Of a stretch of 50,426 bases of DNA, positions 1 to 11,440 are shown piece by piece (the first letter of the stretch is position 1; every line of letters begins with the position of its first letter). Under the pieces are notes generated by a model. That model was given only the letters and a program-made list of their open reading frames with translations. It was not told the DNA's origin and did no database searches. The stretch covers positions 1-50,426 of the forward strand of contig SGPM01000200.1 in assembly GCA_004802725.1 (NCBI GenBank), in the 5' to 3' direction. This stretch comes from Antrodiella citrinella. Its lineage: Eukaryota > Basidiomycota > Agaricomycetes > Polyporales > Steccherinaceae. The position numbers were made by a program, and so were the translations under genes.

Positions 1-1
1 C

Positions 2-805
2 CAACGTCAGTACACCCTGGACATCTTGGCCAAGTTCAACATGGCAGACTGCAGACCAGTAGGCACGCCTCTGGATCCTGGAGCGAAGCTGAGCACCAAG
101 ATGAGTCCCACCACAGATGCAGAGAGGGCGAGCATGAAAGACATACCCTACATCAATGCGGTGGGAGCTCTCATGTATCTGGCCACTGCAACTCGTCCAG
201 ACATTGCCAATACTGTCAGCACCCTGGCTCGCTTCAGTTCCAATCCTGGCATGGCTCACTGGAACGCTGTGAAGCACCTGATGCGCTATCTGCAAGGCAC
301 TCTGGACATGAAGCTCACCTACAGTCCCAACTCCGAGTTTCTCAGTGTGTACTCTGATGCAGACCATGCTGGCAACCTGGACAATGGAAAATCCACCAGT
401 GGCTATGTGCTCAAAATTGGCTCAGGTGCAGTGTCTTGGAGCTCCAAACTTCAGACCATGGTCGGCTTGTCTACCACTGAAGCAGAGTATGTAGCAGCAG
501 TCACTTGTGGCATGGAAGCGATCTGGATGCGCTCATTGCTCAGTGAGATTGGCTACACTCAGGATGGACCCACTCTGATCTACATGGACAACCAAAGTGC
601 GATTCAGGTGGTGAAAAACCCTGAGCATCATGGGCGCATGAAGCACCTGGATCTGCGGTTGTTCTGGCTCAGAGATGAGATCCAGAAAGGAGTCATCAGT
701 GTCAAGTACATCCCCACAGACTTCATGGCTGCAGACATCCTCACCAAGCCTCTGAGCAAGGTGAAAGTTGTGGAAGCTTACAAGCAGCTTGAACTGCAGA
801 GTTAG
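2..805 (+). mobile_element. Ty1/copia retrotransposon Pol, C-terminal RNase H part (5'-truncated by window edge)
   Basis: The reading frame is open from base 2, so the polyprotein continues outside the window. What remains is the end of the reverse-transcriptase region (the conserved 'CRPVGTPLD' step and 'ALMYLATATRPDI') followed by a Ty1/copia RNase H domain. The acidic catalytic positions are visible in order: YSDADHAG, STTEAEYVA and YMDNQSAI, then the KHLDLRLFWLRDEI helix. The frame ends with TAG at 803-805, and a purine-rich tract (AGGTGGGAG) lies between it and the LTR. No internal stop or frameshift is seen, so this end of the element looks recent. RNase H degrades the RNA strand of the RNA/DNA hybrid during reverse transcription. 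Activity of the whole element cannot be judged from here. Confidence 0.95.
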
Positions 806-820
806 CTGATTAGGTGGGAG

Positions 821-1190
821 TGTTAGAGTTGGTATCAGCCACTCTGACTGAAAGCGGACACAGTGTGCCACTCGTTGTGTGCCACTCAGTGTGATAGCCA
901 GAGGAGCAGTCTAGAACTGCAGTGGACGCTTTCACATCTTTCACATTCTTCACACTTCACACTTCACTATCACTTGGCCACTCAATGGCCAAGATGCTTT
1001 GTGCCACTTCCTTTGTTCTTTATGCTCTTTATGCCCTTATCCCTTTATCCTCATCTCAATGGACGTTGTAGGGACATTCCCCTTTGTATAGAATACCATA
1101 GAACATCCTGTAGCTGTATTTATAATAAGACCACCTCTGGTCTCTGGAAATAAATAAACTTGTTCCCTTCATCTCTTGTGGATTCTAACA
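821..1190 (+). repeat. 3' LTR of the copia element
   Basis: This 370-bp LTR starts TGTTAGA and ends TCTAACA, a perfect 7-bp terminal inverted repeat with the canonical TG..CA ends. It begins directly after the purine tract that follows the Pol stop. A/T-rich sequence suitable for transcript processing lies near its end (AAATAAATAAAC at 1148-1159). The 5-bp target-site copy expected to its right would be TTTCC (1191-1195); the matching left copy lies outside the window. Confidence 0.85.
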
Positions 1191-1314
1191 TTTCCCTACA
1201 CCAACTCCTATTTAAATCATCTCCTCAGGCCTTTGTCTCCTCATCTAAACTCTTTGTCCCCTGGTGGTGAAGCGGCATAGGACGCCAACTTCTCCATTCA
1301 TTTCTTTGACAACT

Positions 1315-4300
1315 ATGCCACCCCAACAAAAATAAACTCGCTGTAATTGCCGTACATGTCTGTCCACAGGCGATCATAGCTCGACGGGGATGCCTATCGG
1401 AAAGCTTATCGATCCTGCAGCTGTTGTTATCCATCCTCTCCACGACAAGCAGTCAGAGCCTACCCTTCCACATTCAGAGCTCCCCTCAGCTTTGCCATCC
1501 GTGAACTTGGAAGAGATATCTTCTAGGATGCTGATGCTCAGTGTCACCGACAATGGGGCTGATACGTCGCAACTTCCTGGTCCCCTGTGGAGTCGTCCTC
1601 CTCCGTCCTCTAATACCCCGGAGCCCAGTTCACTGTCGTTAGACTCTCTCCTGGAATGTTTCACCGACTTGAATATTGAGGATGTTCCTGCTGACAATGG
1701 TCATCCAGCCGCTGCTTCCACCCATTCCCCTGCTTCACGACCGTCACTCCGCACAACTCCTCGTCTCAGTCGTTCTCAGAAAGAGAATCATCGTCGAACC
1801 TGCACAGCTCTTAACGTTCTGATTTCCATCGTCGGTCGCAGTGCTACATGTCTAGCCACTCTTGCGATGCCTACCGACTCTACCTTGAAGGCAGCAAACC
1901 TCGAGCTGACCAAGCTGAGGCAAAGCTTATCGTAGACAAAGAGGTGCACTCCATTGGTAGATGCAAAGCGTTTAGAAGCACACACAGCTCTCCTACAGCC
2001 AGAGGCGTGGATTCTAGAGTGGCGGAACATTATTCCAGAGTGCGGCGAGATGTCCTACCCTTCTGGTTAGTGTAATCTCTATCTTCCTTGGTAATGTGAT
2101 TCTTATGCAATACATAGATCACCATTACAACATCCCAGTCAGTTCCTTCACACCCAGTGCCCAGGTTGCGCTGTTTCTGGGTGTAGTCTGCCGAATCATG
2201 TTCGACTGTAGCAGGAGGATGGGTGACTTCATCCTAAAGATAATATCTCTCCTAATGCTGCAGCTGGGCGTAGAGTTTGGGTTGCAGGACCATCCTCAAT
2301 TCTGTCACACTCTGGCCCAAGTTCTGGATACGATCACTTCCGCATTGTCGAAGTTCAACCTGGAGGGCCGAACTACTGTGATGGCAATATGTCCTTCGTG
2401 CCATTTCACGTATCGGCCAGATTCTGCTGGGACCTATCCTTCGATTTGTTCGAATAAACTGCAACCTGATGGGCCGGTTTGTGATACCAGTCTTCTGAAG
2501 GTCGGACAGGATGGGCAAACCTCACCTATCAAGGTCTTTGTATACCACAATTTCCACGACTGGCTGTCATGGATGCTCTCTCGGCCCGACCTTGAGCGTA
2601 TGATGGATGATGTTTGCTCACGAGCAACAGATCCCGCGCTGCTGTTCGTTGACAACGTCTTCGAGACCGAATTCTTGCGGACATTCAAAGGACCCGATGG
2701 GGGTCTCTTCCTTGATCATCCTAATGGGGAGGGTCGATTCGTTTTTGCTCTCAACATTGACTTTTATGGACCTGAGGGCTTGAGCATACATGCGTCAAGT
2801 GCATCATGCAGCTTGATATCATTTGCTCTTCTCCATCTCCCCCCCGACATCAGATACAAGCCGCAGAATATGTACATTGCAGGTATCATCCCTGGACCGA
2901 AGGAGCCACTGCTGGAAAGTCTAAACTACTACTTGTCGCCACTCGTAGACGATTTGGTCGTCAGTTGGGAGGATGGTGTGCAGTTTTCTCATACAGCTTG
3001 TCACCTGAATGGACGTCTCACTCGTTCCGCCATCGCTCTCAACATCTCCGACCTTCCTGCTAGCCACAAAGCTGCGTCACTCGCCACTGCTAGTCATAAC
3101 TTCTGCGTGCATTGAGTCGACGACTAGCTGACGTGTTGGATCCCAATACGGAAGACGCCAAAGCTCGGACCAGCGAACACCATAGCATTTGAAGATAAGA
3201 TCTCGCTCCTTTTGAGTGCTCACATCTCACCATGCTTCCGCATGACGCTTCATCGCGGCGGGATCCCTGAGATGCCAAGGTTCTATATGAAGTGTGGCCT
3301 TCTCGGCGGTACAGATGCCATTCTCGAGCTCGCGGTGCAGCACCTTGTCGTCACGTTCTCGGACTGACTACCGAGTCAGCTTCAGCAGCAGTACCAATCC
3401 AACCTGTGTTCAGTCATACTTTTCGGGATGTCGTAGATGCAGACGGCCTTAGCAAGGAAGAGACGAAATCTGTTAAACATATACAGTCTTCACTCATTGC
3501 TCCTATCGAGGACGGAGGCGAGGCGATTGAATTGTTACGGGAGCAGCTCCTCAAGAGGCATCTCAATTCCTTGCGATTCGTTTGCGGAGATCTGCAATGT
3601 CTACCGCAGAAGCCCGGAGGGACGAGGCTTTTGAAGATAGACTTTTGCAAGGCGTTGGCCCACTGGGTAGGTATTCCCTTCCGACAGAGTCCGAGATATC
3701 CAGACTGACGAACTACTACAGCGCTCTCGCATGCCACGCAGACCTCTCACTCCTGAAGCAATGAAATTGTCAACTCCCGCTGTGATGGATCGTATACGCT
3801 CCGTCATTCAAGACACTGCCACGCCAAGTTGGGTGAACTCAGTCCCCACTTATTTCGGCGACCCATCTCATGGAACTCTGAAGGCCGACGAGTGGCGCAC
3901 GATCTTCACCATATACCTCCCCATCGCTTTGATCAGCCTTTGGGGTGCAGGCACTACTCACCCTTCATCTCATGCCGCTACGCGATTCCGCCATGTTCTT
4001 GATCACACGATGGCATTGGTCTCAGCAACTATCTTGGTGTGCAAACGTACAATGACCGAGCGGCGCATACAGTTGTTCTTCCGCTATATTTCCACTTACG
4101 TTCGAGATATCGGTGTTCTATACCCCGACCAGTCTCTGTATCGCCCCTCCCATCACGTCATCCTGCACTTATCCCACTTCCTTACCCTCTTCGGGCCTGT
4201 TCATTCATGGTGGTGCTTTCCCTTCGAACGTCTGATAGGTCAATTGCAACGCATGCCTAGCAATCATAAATCTGGTAGGCTCTGGAGTAACTTCACTGTT

Positions 4301-4944
4301 ATTGATTATTGATTTTGGTGTTAGGTGAAATGGAGTCCACCCTACTCTTAGCGTTCATTCGAGGCGCGAAGCTTCGTCATTGGCTTGGACGACCGGATTG
4401 TCCGAACATCCTCCGGAGTTGCAAGAGACTGTTCGACGACATTTACGCTCCTAGCACTGGCACGAGCGCAGCTGATTCTATCCCGGGCGAATTGGCTTCG
4501 GGCCCATCTACCGTCCCTGACGATCTTTGTGGTCTCGTCAAATCGCGGTCTGTTGTGATCAGAGCCCGCATTACTCTGGATGGTGTCGTTTACGCTCGGA
4601 GTTCGACACATCCTGGCAACAGTCACATAATGTACCATCCCAACGGCGACTTCAGATCACCCGCCGTTCCGGGTATCATCAAGTACATCTACGAGTCCGA
4701 AAATTGCTTTCGCATTGCTGTTCGCCGACGCTTGCCAGTCCACAGGGATGTCATTGACCCCTACAGAGAGTATCCAGAGTTTGGCGCACAGCTTTACTCC
4801 TCTCAATGCCATCCTGATCTTGAGGTTGTCGAGACTGGGGACGTAGTCGGACATTATGCTGCTTGGCAAATGAACCCGGATCTCGTTGTCGTGAAGCCCC
4901 TTTCGTTGGTATGTTCTATTCTCAATTGTGTGATTTACACTCAC
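1315..4944 (+). pseudogene. Tnp2/CACTA-type transposase, disabled
   Basis: This is a relic of the basidiomycete Tnp2 (Transposase_21-like) family. The probable start at 1315 is followed by a nonsense codon seven codons later, just before a Cys cluster (CNCRTC). A second in-frame TAG lies at 1933-1935. The core is recognisable on the plus strand at 2380-3106: CPSC zinc-binding start, EGRFVFALNIDFYGPEGL, AGIIPGPKEP and LSPLVDD. From 3107 to 3319 the coding sequence is on the minus strand, an internal inversion. Plus-strand coding resumes after a frameshift near 3343 (CRHVLGL) and runs through probable introns near 3670-3720 and 4276-4323. The C-terminal part (PSWVNSVPTYFG, GPVHSWWCFPFERL, DVVGHYAAWQMNPDLVVVKPLSL) runs to a donor near 4911. 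An intact enzyme would move a CACTA-like DNA transposon. I found no convincing terminal inverted repeats. Confidence 0.85.
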
Positions 4945-5398
4945 TGTTACGTGAGGCGTAACTTCGGCACGAGTTCTGACTAGGACGAGGTTCAAGTGAG
5001 ACGATGAGGACGATGTGCAGACGAGGACGATGTTCAGAGTGGAAGATAACCTCTATTAACAAGGAGGTCAAGGTTGGGGAACAACTTGACGACGCGTACG
5101 GGTATTTATACAAGTATGAGAACTGCGGAATCTGAAGGAAGATCGTTCGAGTACTAAAGGACTGCGGAGGTAAAAGGAGGATCGTTCGAAGGGGAACCGT
5201 TGGAACGGTGAGCGTCAACGAAGGTGGTTCATCCGCAGTAAGGGAATAGGAAAGGGGGTGAGTCGTACTAGGTATACGTATGGGAGTCCATATGCGGGTA
5301 AGGGTACGACGAAGGAAGTGGATGAGAGAATAAGGGGATAACGAGGAGTAAAGAGAAAAGAAAGGGAAAAAGAATAGAGCGCACGCGTGTTTGTAACA
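4945..5398 (+). repeat. probable solo LTR
   Basis: A 454-bp block has ends TGTTAC and GTAACA, a 6-bp perfect inverted repeat with TG..CA termini. It contains a TATA-like TATTTATACA (5103-5112) and no coding potential. It begins about 34 nt into the presumed last intron of the transposase pseudogene. No clean 5-bp target duplication is seen (CTCAC to the left, CCTCC to the right). No second LTR or internal domain is visible. The strand is chosen from the TATA orientation only. Confidence 0.45.
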
Positions 5399-5621
5399 CC
5401 TCCGACTGACTCTACTCTACTCTACTACATGAATCCACAATGTTCGCGACATCATCCGCATCTACATATACGAGAGATGAGATGAACACCTCTGATACCC
5501 AGGACCTTGAACACAATGGCTGCTACTCGGAACACCACCCGTTTGTTCTACAAACCCGATTCTTGTTGACATGTTCGACGTTGACATTGTTACTAGTGGT
5601 GACAACCAGTGTCCATCAAAA

Positions 5622-8444
5622 TCAAAACCTCAAGATATCCCTCAAGTACCACTGCCTGATCGTCCCATCTTCAGCCGACGACACGACGTTCACTCCTCCC
5701 TTCGCGAGCACTGTCGTATTGACCCTATCTGTATGACCCTGCAGCTCCGCAACGAAAGCACCAGTCTTGTCGTTCCAAAGCCTCACAGTCCCATCCGCCG
5801 CACCCGAAATGAGAAGATCTTCCGTCCACAAGAGCGTCGTCACAGGAGACGGACGGTCCCTCAGGAGATGGATGATCTCGCCCGAGTACGAGTTACACAC
5901 GACGATGGTCTCGTCGAGTCCACCCGTAGCCACGTGTTGGCTGTCGGGAGACCACGCAACAGCCCACACCGCGGCGGTATGTTCGCGTAGAGTGACGAGC
6001 TCTTCGCCGTTCTCAGAACTCCAGACGCGAGCCGTCTGGTCGTTTGCGCCGGTTAGGATACGAGAACCATCCGGGGAGAAGGCCATGCACGAGACGATCC
6101 CGTCTACGTGCCCCTCGATCATACCGAGCTGCTGTCCAGAGACCGGGTCCCATATCCACCCCTTGGTGACGACGCATACCAACCGGTTTCCCATAGGCGA
6201 GAACGCGAGAACGAGACCGACGGAGGCATGCACCTTGAGATGGTGCTTCCGCTCGCCAGTATCGGCGTCCCAGAGGTATACGAAGCCGTTGTCGGATCCT
6301 GTCGCGATCGTCTTCCCATCGGGGGCGTACGCCACGGTGTACACACTCCCGGTGATATCAGGAGCTGACAACGTACGAGCGATGTCACAGGTGTTGACAT
6401 CCCAGATGATCGCAGTCTTGTCTGCGGATCCGGAGACGAGCTTATTGTTCTCCGAAGGTGAGAACATGGTGGCCCAGACGTTGTCGCTGTGACCCTGCAG
6501 CTGGAAGACGACCGAAGTCTGCAAATCCCAGACGCGAACAAACGAGTCGTCGAATCCGGCGGCGATGTGGGTCCCGTCTTTCGAAACGGTGAGAGACGAG
6601 ACGACACCACCGTTGTACAAGACATGACGAGGCCAGTCGAGGATTCTGGTACGTCCTGGTGCGTCTTTCGCGAGGACGATTGTTGCTGCAAGGAGGTTAC
6701 CAGGCTGACCGGGCATTTCCTTGGTTTCGGGAAGCCGACGATCAAGTGTTCTGTCCTCGGGAGGCGGAGGGTCATCTCTGGCGTCTGTATCGTCTGCTTG
6801 AGGCTCCCAATAGACTGCCCCTCTCTCCCGTATCGCTGCCTGCTGTGCTTCTCTGATTGGTGCAATCGCGGCTTCTTCCCTGAGATGTTGTCGTCGAATG
6901 GCCTGCTCCATGGACAGCATGCCAGCTAAAAGACCAATGAATCAGAAAAGAAGAAGATGTGGGTAGTGCCGTGGACTCACTTTTGCTCTCATCGATGTCG
7001 ATCGTTGGGAGATGAGCATACAGATACTCTCTCAAATCTTCCGGCCATTCGTCGTCATTCTACGTGGAGAGTTAGAAAGCAATAAGCGTACAAGCGTACA
7101 TGTCGGTATACGCACGAAGAACAGGTCTTGGATATCACCATAGCAGGCAATGGCACATTCCGCATCCGGCGCGTACTAGCGTTATATAGTTCAGAATAAA
7201 CCTGACAAGTCAGGACGGGGACACCGCACCTTCAGAATATACTCTAGCAGGATGTCCACAGGGTCCATATGCTGCGAAACATTCAATCAATGACTTTGGC
7301 ACAGTATGTCGTAACGTACTGCCTGTATAGCTGGAACGCCCTCTACGTCGATGTTTTCATCTTCCTCCGGATTTGCGTCCTCCGGGATTCCGTCCTCCGG
7401 GATTCCGTCCTCCGGGATTCCGTCCTCCGGGATTCCGTCCTCCGGGATTCCGTCCTCATCGCGGTGATCAGGAAGTTCGTGATCTCCCGCATTCGCCTTG
7501 ACACCGAAAATTGGCCTGTTGCGGAACCTGCATTTGTAGTACGACAAGAACACACATTGGTCGCGTGGCTGTCAGACCGGTGAATTATCGTGAGAGTATT
7601 CAGGCATAGGTCATGCGACGACGACATACCGATTTTTTCGGTTTGTAATTAGGTGGACCGGATTTCACCACAGGAGAACTGGAATGTTCATTCTTGAACT
7701 TGGCGGACACGTTCAGCTGAGCAGTGTTTCCCCCTTGAATCTGCATCGACATCCCACGGATCATCGTTCTCTCAGAGAATGTAGATATGCTCCACCGGGT
7801 CGTCTTGATACTGCCCTGAACCAGGACCAGCTCGATCTCTTTGTCCAATTGGATCTTGTTCACAGCATAGGCGCGCCACTTCTCGAAGTTGGTTCGCATG
7901 TACGACGAGAACGCTCCGTTTGGCATGACAACTTCTCTGAAGGCAGGATCGGTGAGTACAAGGACTGCGCCTGCAGTGGCCTGGCACGAAAAGTCAAAGG
8001 AAGCCTCCGCCCCGATGGTAGATCTTCATGCGAAGGCATAGATGTCAGCGACGTCGTCCAGTATAGCATGCAGGCATTGAATGAGACTCACGCGCCGGCT
8101 CCTATGTCTCCCTTCAAAACTTTGCAAGACATACTTTTGCTGCAGTACACGCCCGGGTCCAGGTATCGCCTCGGCTCGAAGTGGAGCTGCTGGTTATACT
8201 CTAACTGCGTGAAATCATCTGGGACGCCTGGACTGTTGACCACGTCGGCCTCGGAAAGGATGACGTTGAAAAGCCTGTGGAATGCCCCTTCGTACAGATA
8301 TCCGACGTCTCCGATCCGGATGTCGGACGCCACGACGTCGGCCTTGCTTTTGGCTGGGCTTGGATCGAAGAGGGGGTGGCCATAACCTCTGGAGGTGAGC
8401 TGCTCGGCATAGGTGACCGCTTCGGAACCTTTGCCTGCCCACAT
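5622..8444 (-). CDS. orphan N-terminal domain fused to WD40 propeller, 826 aa
   Basis: Seven exons, all phase-consistent: 8092-8444, 7630-8023, 7320-7568, 7230-7271, 7116-7175, 6981-7059, 5622-6925. Residues 1 to about 280 (GYGHPLFDPSP, IGDVGYLYEGAFHRLFNVIL, FEKWRAYAVNKIQLDKEIELVLVQG, CVFLSYYKCRF) resemble a domain common in agaricomycete hypothetical proteins whose function I do not know. An acidic linker with five GIP-E/D repeats follows. Next comes DPVDILLEYIL, YAPDAECAIACYGDIQDLFF and PEDLREYL, also typical of that family. Residues from about 495 to the end form about eight WD40 units (VRVWDLQ, AIIWDV, VYLWDADTGE, WIWDPVSGQ, ARVWSSENGE, VRLWNDKTG), a beta-propeller protein-binding scaffold. 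The start is the first ATG in frame with the conserved GYG region. A scaffold or receptor-like role is only inference. The alternative is two adjacent genes, but intron phases join them without a stop. Confidence 0.8.
7366..7455. repeat. 15-bp coding minisatellite (six units, first degenerate)
   Basis: The unit TCCGGGATTCCGTCC is repeated perfectly at 7381, 7396, 7411, 7426 and 7441, with a diverged unit at 7366. The length is a multiple of three and lies in exon 3 of the WD40 gene, where it encodes an acidic GIPED repeat. Changes in unit number would keep the frame and only alter linker length. Confidence 0.95.
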
Positions 8445-9959
8445 GGCTATTCTGGTAGGGAGGATGGTGAGAGGGGAGTATGGACGCGGGAAGGTCGAGA
8501 GCGGTAGAGATGGAAGGATCGTGAATATCGATATCAGCAGCGCCTTGGGTATGCGATGCAACAACGTTTTCCGCGGCGCTTCCAGTACAAGAAGCAGGTC
8601 GATAAGTCTGGAATCTGTGAACAGGCTCGTGAAGAAGAAAAGAGGACATCGAGGCTCACGACTGAATGGAACTGGCCCGTATGTGCGCCCATTCCTCTGC
8701 TGCCTTGGCGTGTCGACCTGCAAGCACTCGACATAGTGGGGTGAGTAGTGAACTGGACGAGTGAGCAGGACGAGTGAGCAGTGACTCTGAGCTCGGCAGC
8801 ATGAGTGAGGCCATGATCTGATCGATCTACGTTGCAACATACAGACGAGATGATTGGGACCAGCTTTGACCCGGTGAGTAACGTATTCGCTTCAGTCCCT
8901 CTTTTTACTCAACCCCTTATCTACGAAGATCACATACCCTTCGTTCATATCGCCTCATGGTCCTGAAGCCGACTCTAGCAACTCATGGACGACATCTGAC
9001 ACGATTTCTCTCCACGGGGACGCTTGACTGACATGTTCCCATAGTAAACCGGTCGATGCGTACCGTCGTGACAAGTCCGACTCTCTCGTAGTCTCGCTCT
9101 TGTATTTACCTCTATACGGTGGAGCCGTTGATCCTATGGGGACAACGAATGCACATGGGTGCGGGGATACACCTGGGTGAGTAATACCGTCCATGCGCAT
9201 TGCTTACGTACGTGACTTAATGGTTGCACGTTCTACAAGCCAAGCACAAGTCATTCACATGGCGGAGAGTATATATACATTGGATATCAGGTATATGTGG
9301 AACCCTGGCGAGTGCATAGATTCTAGTCTATGTCACATTTGCTGACATTGCGTTTGTGATCCTCAGACTTTTTTCTGTTTACATCCTCATGAGCACCATC
9401 GCCGCATTTGTCTCTACTCTCGACGTCGACCGCCATGACACGGCGCGAATAGAGGATCAGAACATCATTGTTGAGGACAAAAGGCCTTTGTTGAGACATG
9501 GACCACGTCTTAGGTAAGCTAGCTCATTCTGTAACCCTAGACGATGTTGTCAACATACGTATTCATTCCAGATGCTATGCAGGAGTAATGAACAATTTCG
9601 GTTGTGGCAGAGGTCATCTCTTTCTCTGTGATCATGTTGTGATCGATGGTCTACGTTTCGTTCTTTGGGAGATGCTGTACCAAGGCTTGTCATGCGCGAT
9701 GAAGTACCTCCACTAGCTAAACAAGCGAACACTTAGAACGCAGAGGGAAACACCGAGTGGCATTTCACTTGCTAAAGGTGTTATCTTCAGTTCTCTCTCC
9801 TCCCCACACCCTCAGTTGATGTCCAGTCGTGGAGTCTCTCAGGCACGCTCTGTATACCTTTATTACTCTCACGCGGAGAAGGAAGCAATACATCCTCAAC
9901 GTTCTACGTGAAGCGCATTGGAACTCTCCCACGCATTCTCTCTACCTACATCCTCATGC
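8445..9959. other. intergenic region between divergent WD40 and F-box genes
   Basis: There is no gene I can support. Two stretches look exon-like. A start at 8849 is followed by a GTGAGT donor eight codons later. A tail at 9369-9515 encodes a hydrophobic start and a charged end before TAA. I could not join them with consistent phases. Promoters of the two flanking genes must lie here; a TATATATACA run is at 9271-9280. Confidence 0.4.
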
Positions 9960-11440
9960 ATGGATGCCACCATCGGTGTGTGTCCACTCCCCCTCGAGAT
10001 TTGCGAACGCATCATTGATTTTGTCGCCAGCTTCGTGAAATTCGACGACTTAGGAGATGTGATACCCGATCGCTCCTCGCTCGTTCCCTGCGCCCTCGTC
10101 TGTCGTGCGTGGCTCCCCCGATGTCGCTTTCTGTTGAGCCCCGATGGGGTCATACTCCACTCCCGCCGTGAGGTTGTGTCCTTCTCCCTCTTCATGCACG
10201 CCTTCCCTCCCGCCGCGTCCGGACTGGGTAATATTAACATCTTTGGTCCCTGGAAGGAAGGCGGCGACACCTCCACCGCCGACTCCTGGGTCTCTTCCGT
10301 TCCAGCCATCCTTCCTCCGCTCCCAGACCTCAGATACGTCAACATCCACGACATCCACCTGGCACACCAGCATACTACTCTCTACAAGCTGTATTCCGCG
10401 TTCGACCTCGCCGAACTGAGCCTTCACCGCGTTTCGTTCCACCACTTTTCCCAAGTTGCTCGATTGGCAGTAGCGACCGGCGCACCGATACTCGCCATGT
10501 TCTACTGTCCTCGTTCACTTCCCATGTCCAACAGCACGGGCTTGGGCAGGCTTTTACCCCGTAATGTGTTCCTCAGGGTAATAAGCTTTCGTCATGAGAC
10601 ATGGACGAACCTGCTAGATGCCGTTTTATTCGGATCGGATGGGTTCCTGTCTTGTCCAAATCTGCGAGAACTGCACTTCTGGCTTCACAGTGACCCAAGG
10701 GAAGCAAGGCCAACTGTCTTCTCTCCGGAACATGCCCACGCCTGGTCTCGCTTTTGCCACCTGTTCCGGCGGTTGCATTCCCGTTCAGTGCAGCCGGAGG
10801 AGACGCTTTATACGACCATGAGGTTGGATCTGTATATAGAGATGCGTGGTGGGATAGCAGGTGCGTCACTCGAGGAGCTGAATATCTCTATTCCCGTCAT
10901 CTTACGCACAATCAGGCGAAAATACTGTATTAAATCTACAGAGCCTCCACGGTCTGACTGGTACATCCTTCGTGTCTAGATTGTTGCAGGCCCTTCCCGT
11001 GCTATGTTCTAGTGGGGTTTCGACTGTCACCATTGTTGCCTCGGCTATAGATTGGCTCTGGGAGGACCATATTCCAGAAAAATGGAAGCCTGTCGACGAT
11101 GCACTCTCGCAGTACTACCCTTTCCTCACCCACCTCAAACTCGAATGTCCGGATAGGATCCCGTATCACGATGTCTTCACACCTCAGTACGGCTGCGTTG
11201 AGAACCTCACACGCACGTTGTTCCCGCGGACGGTGCAGAGGGCGACCGTCGAGGGGAAGTGTGTCGATGATGATTGCGGTATTCACAGGAGCATAGAATG
11301 GTGAGTACACAGTTTTTACATTCTGCTCATCGTGCCCAAATGGAGACAGCGGAGGCTCGAGTGGGAACGTCGGTTCAAGAAGTATAGTCAGGAGACCAGC
11401 GGGGCGTCCAGTAGGTCTGTTACGGAGGGATCGCAGGTAG
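9960..11440 (+). CDS. F-box-like protein, tandem paralog 1 (458 aa)
   Basis: Exons 9960-10860, 10916-11300 and 11350-11440. Residues about 10-60 carry an F-box-like helix pair (LPLEICERIIDFVA ... LVPCALVCRAWLPRCRF). F-box proteins link substrates to SCF ubiquitin ligases through Skp1. A leucine-rich, LRR-like body follows, sharing many blocks with the two downstream paralogs (GDTSTADSWVSSVPAILPPL, LAHQH, LHSRSVQPE, YHDVFTPQYGC, CVDDDC). The start is the ATG nearest the F-box and sits where the paralogs start. Intron 1 (55 nt) and intron 2 (49 nt) match the paralogs in position and phase. The last exon seems to have lost one base after the acceptor, so its tail differs from the basic tails of the paralogs. 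The substrate is unknown. Confidence 0.75.

Noticed and set aside
1191..5400. CACTA-type terminal inverted repeats around the transposase
   Set aside because: No matching pair of ends was found. The left end may be lost to the copia element and the right end to the LTR insertion.
5767..6492. 241-codon plus-strand frame opposite the WD40 exon
   Set aside because: The minus strand has clear WD40 repeats; the plus frame is a shadow with no motif.
7366..7455. Regular short repeats as a possible CRISPR array
   Set aside because: Units are directly adjacent 15-mers without spacers, in frame in a eukaryotic exon.
8849..9515. Possible small plus-strand gene with hydrophobic and acidic exons
   Set aside because: Exon-like pieces could not be joined with matching phases and no family was recognised.
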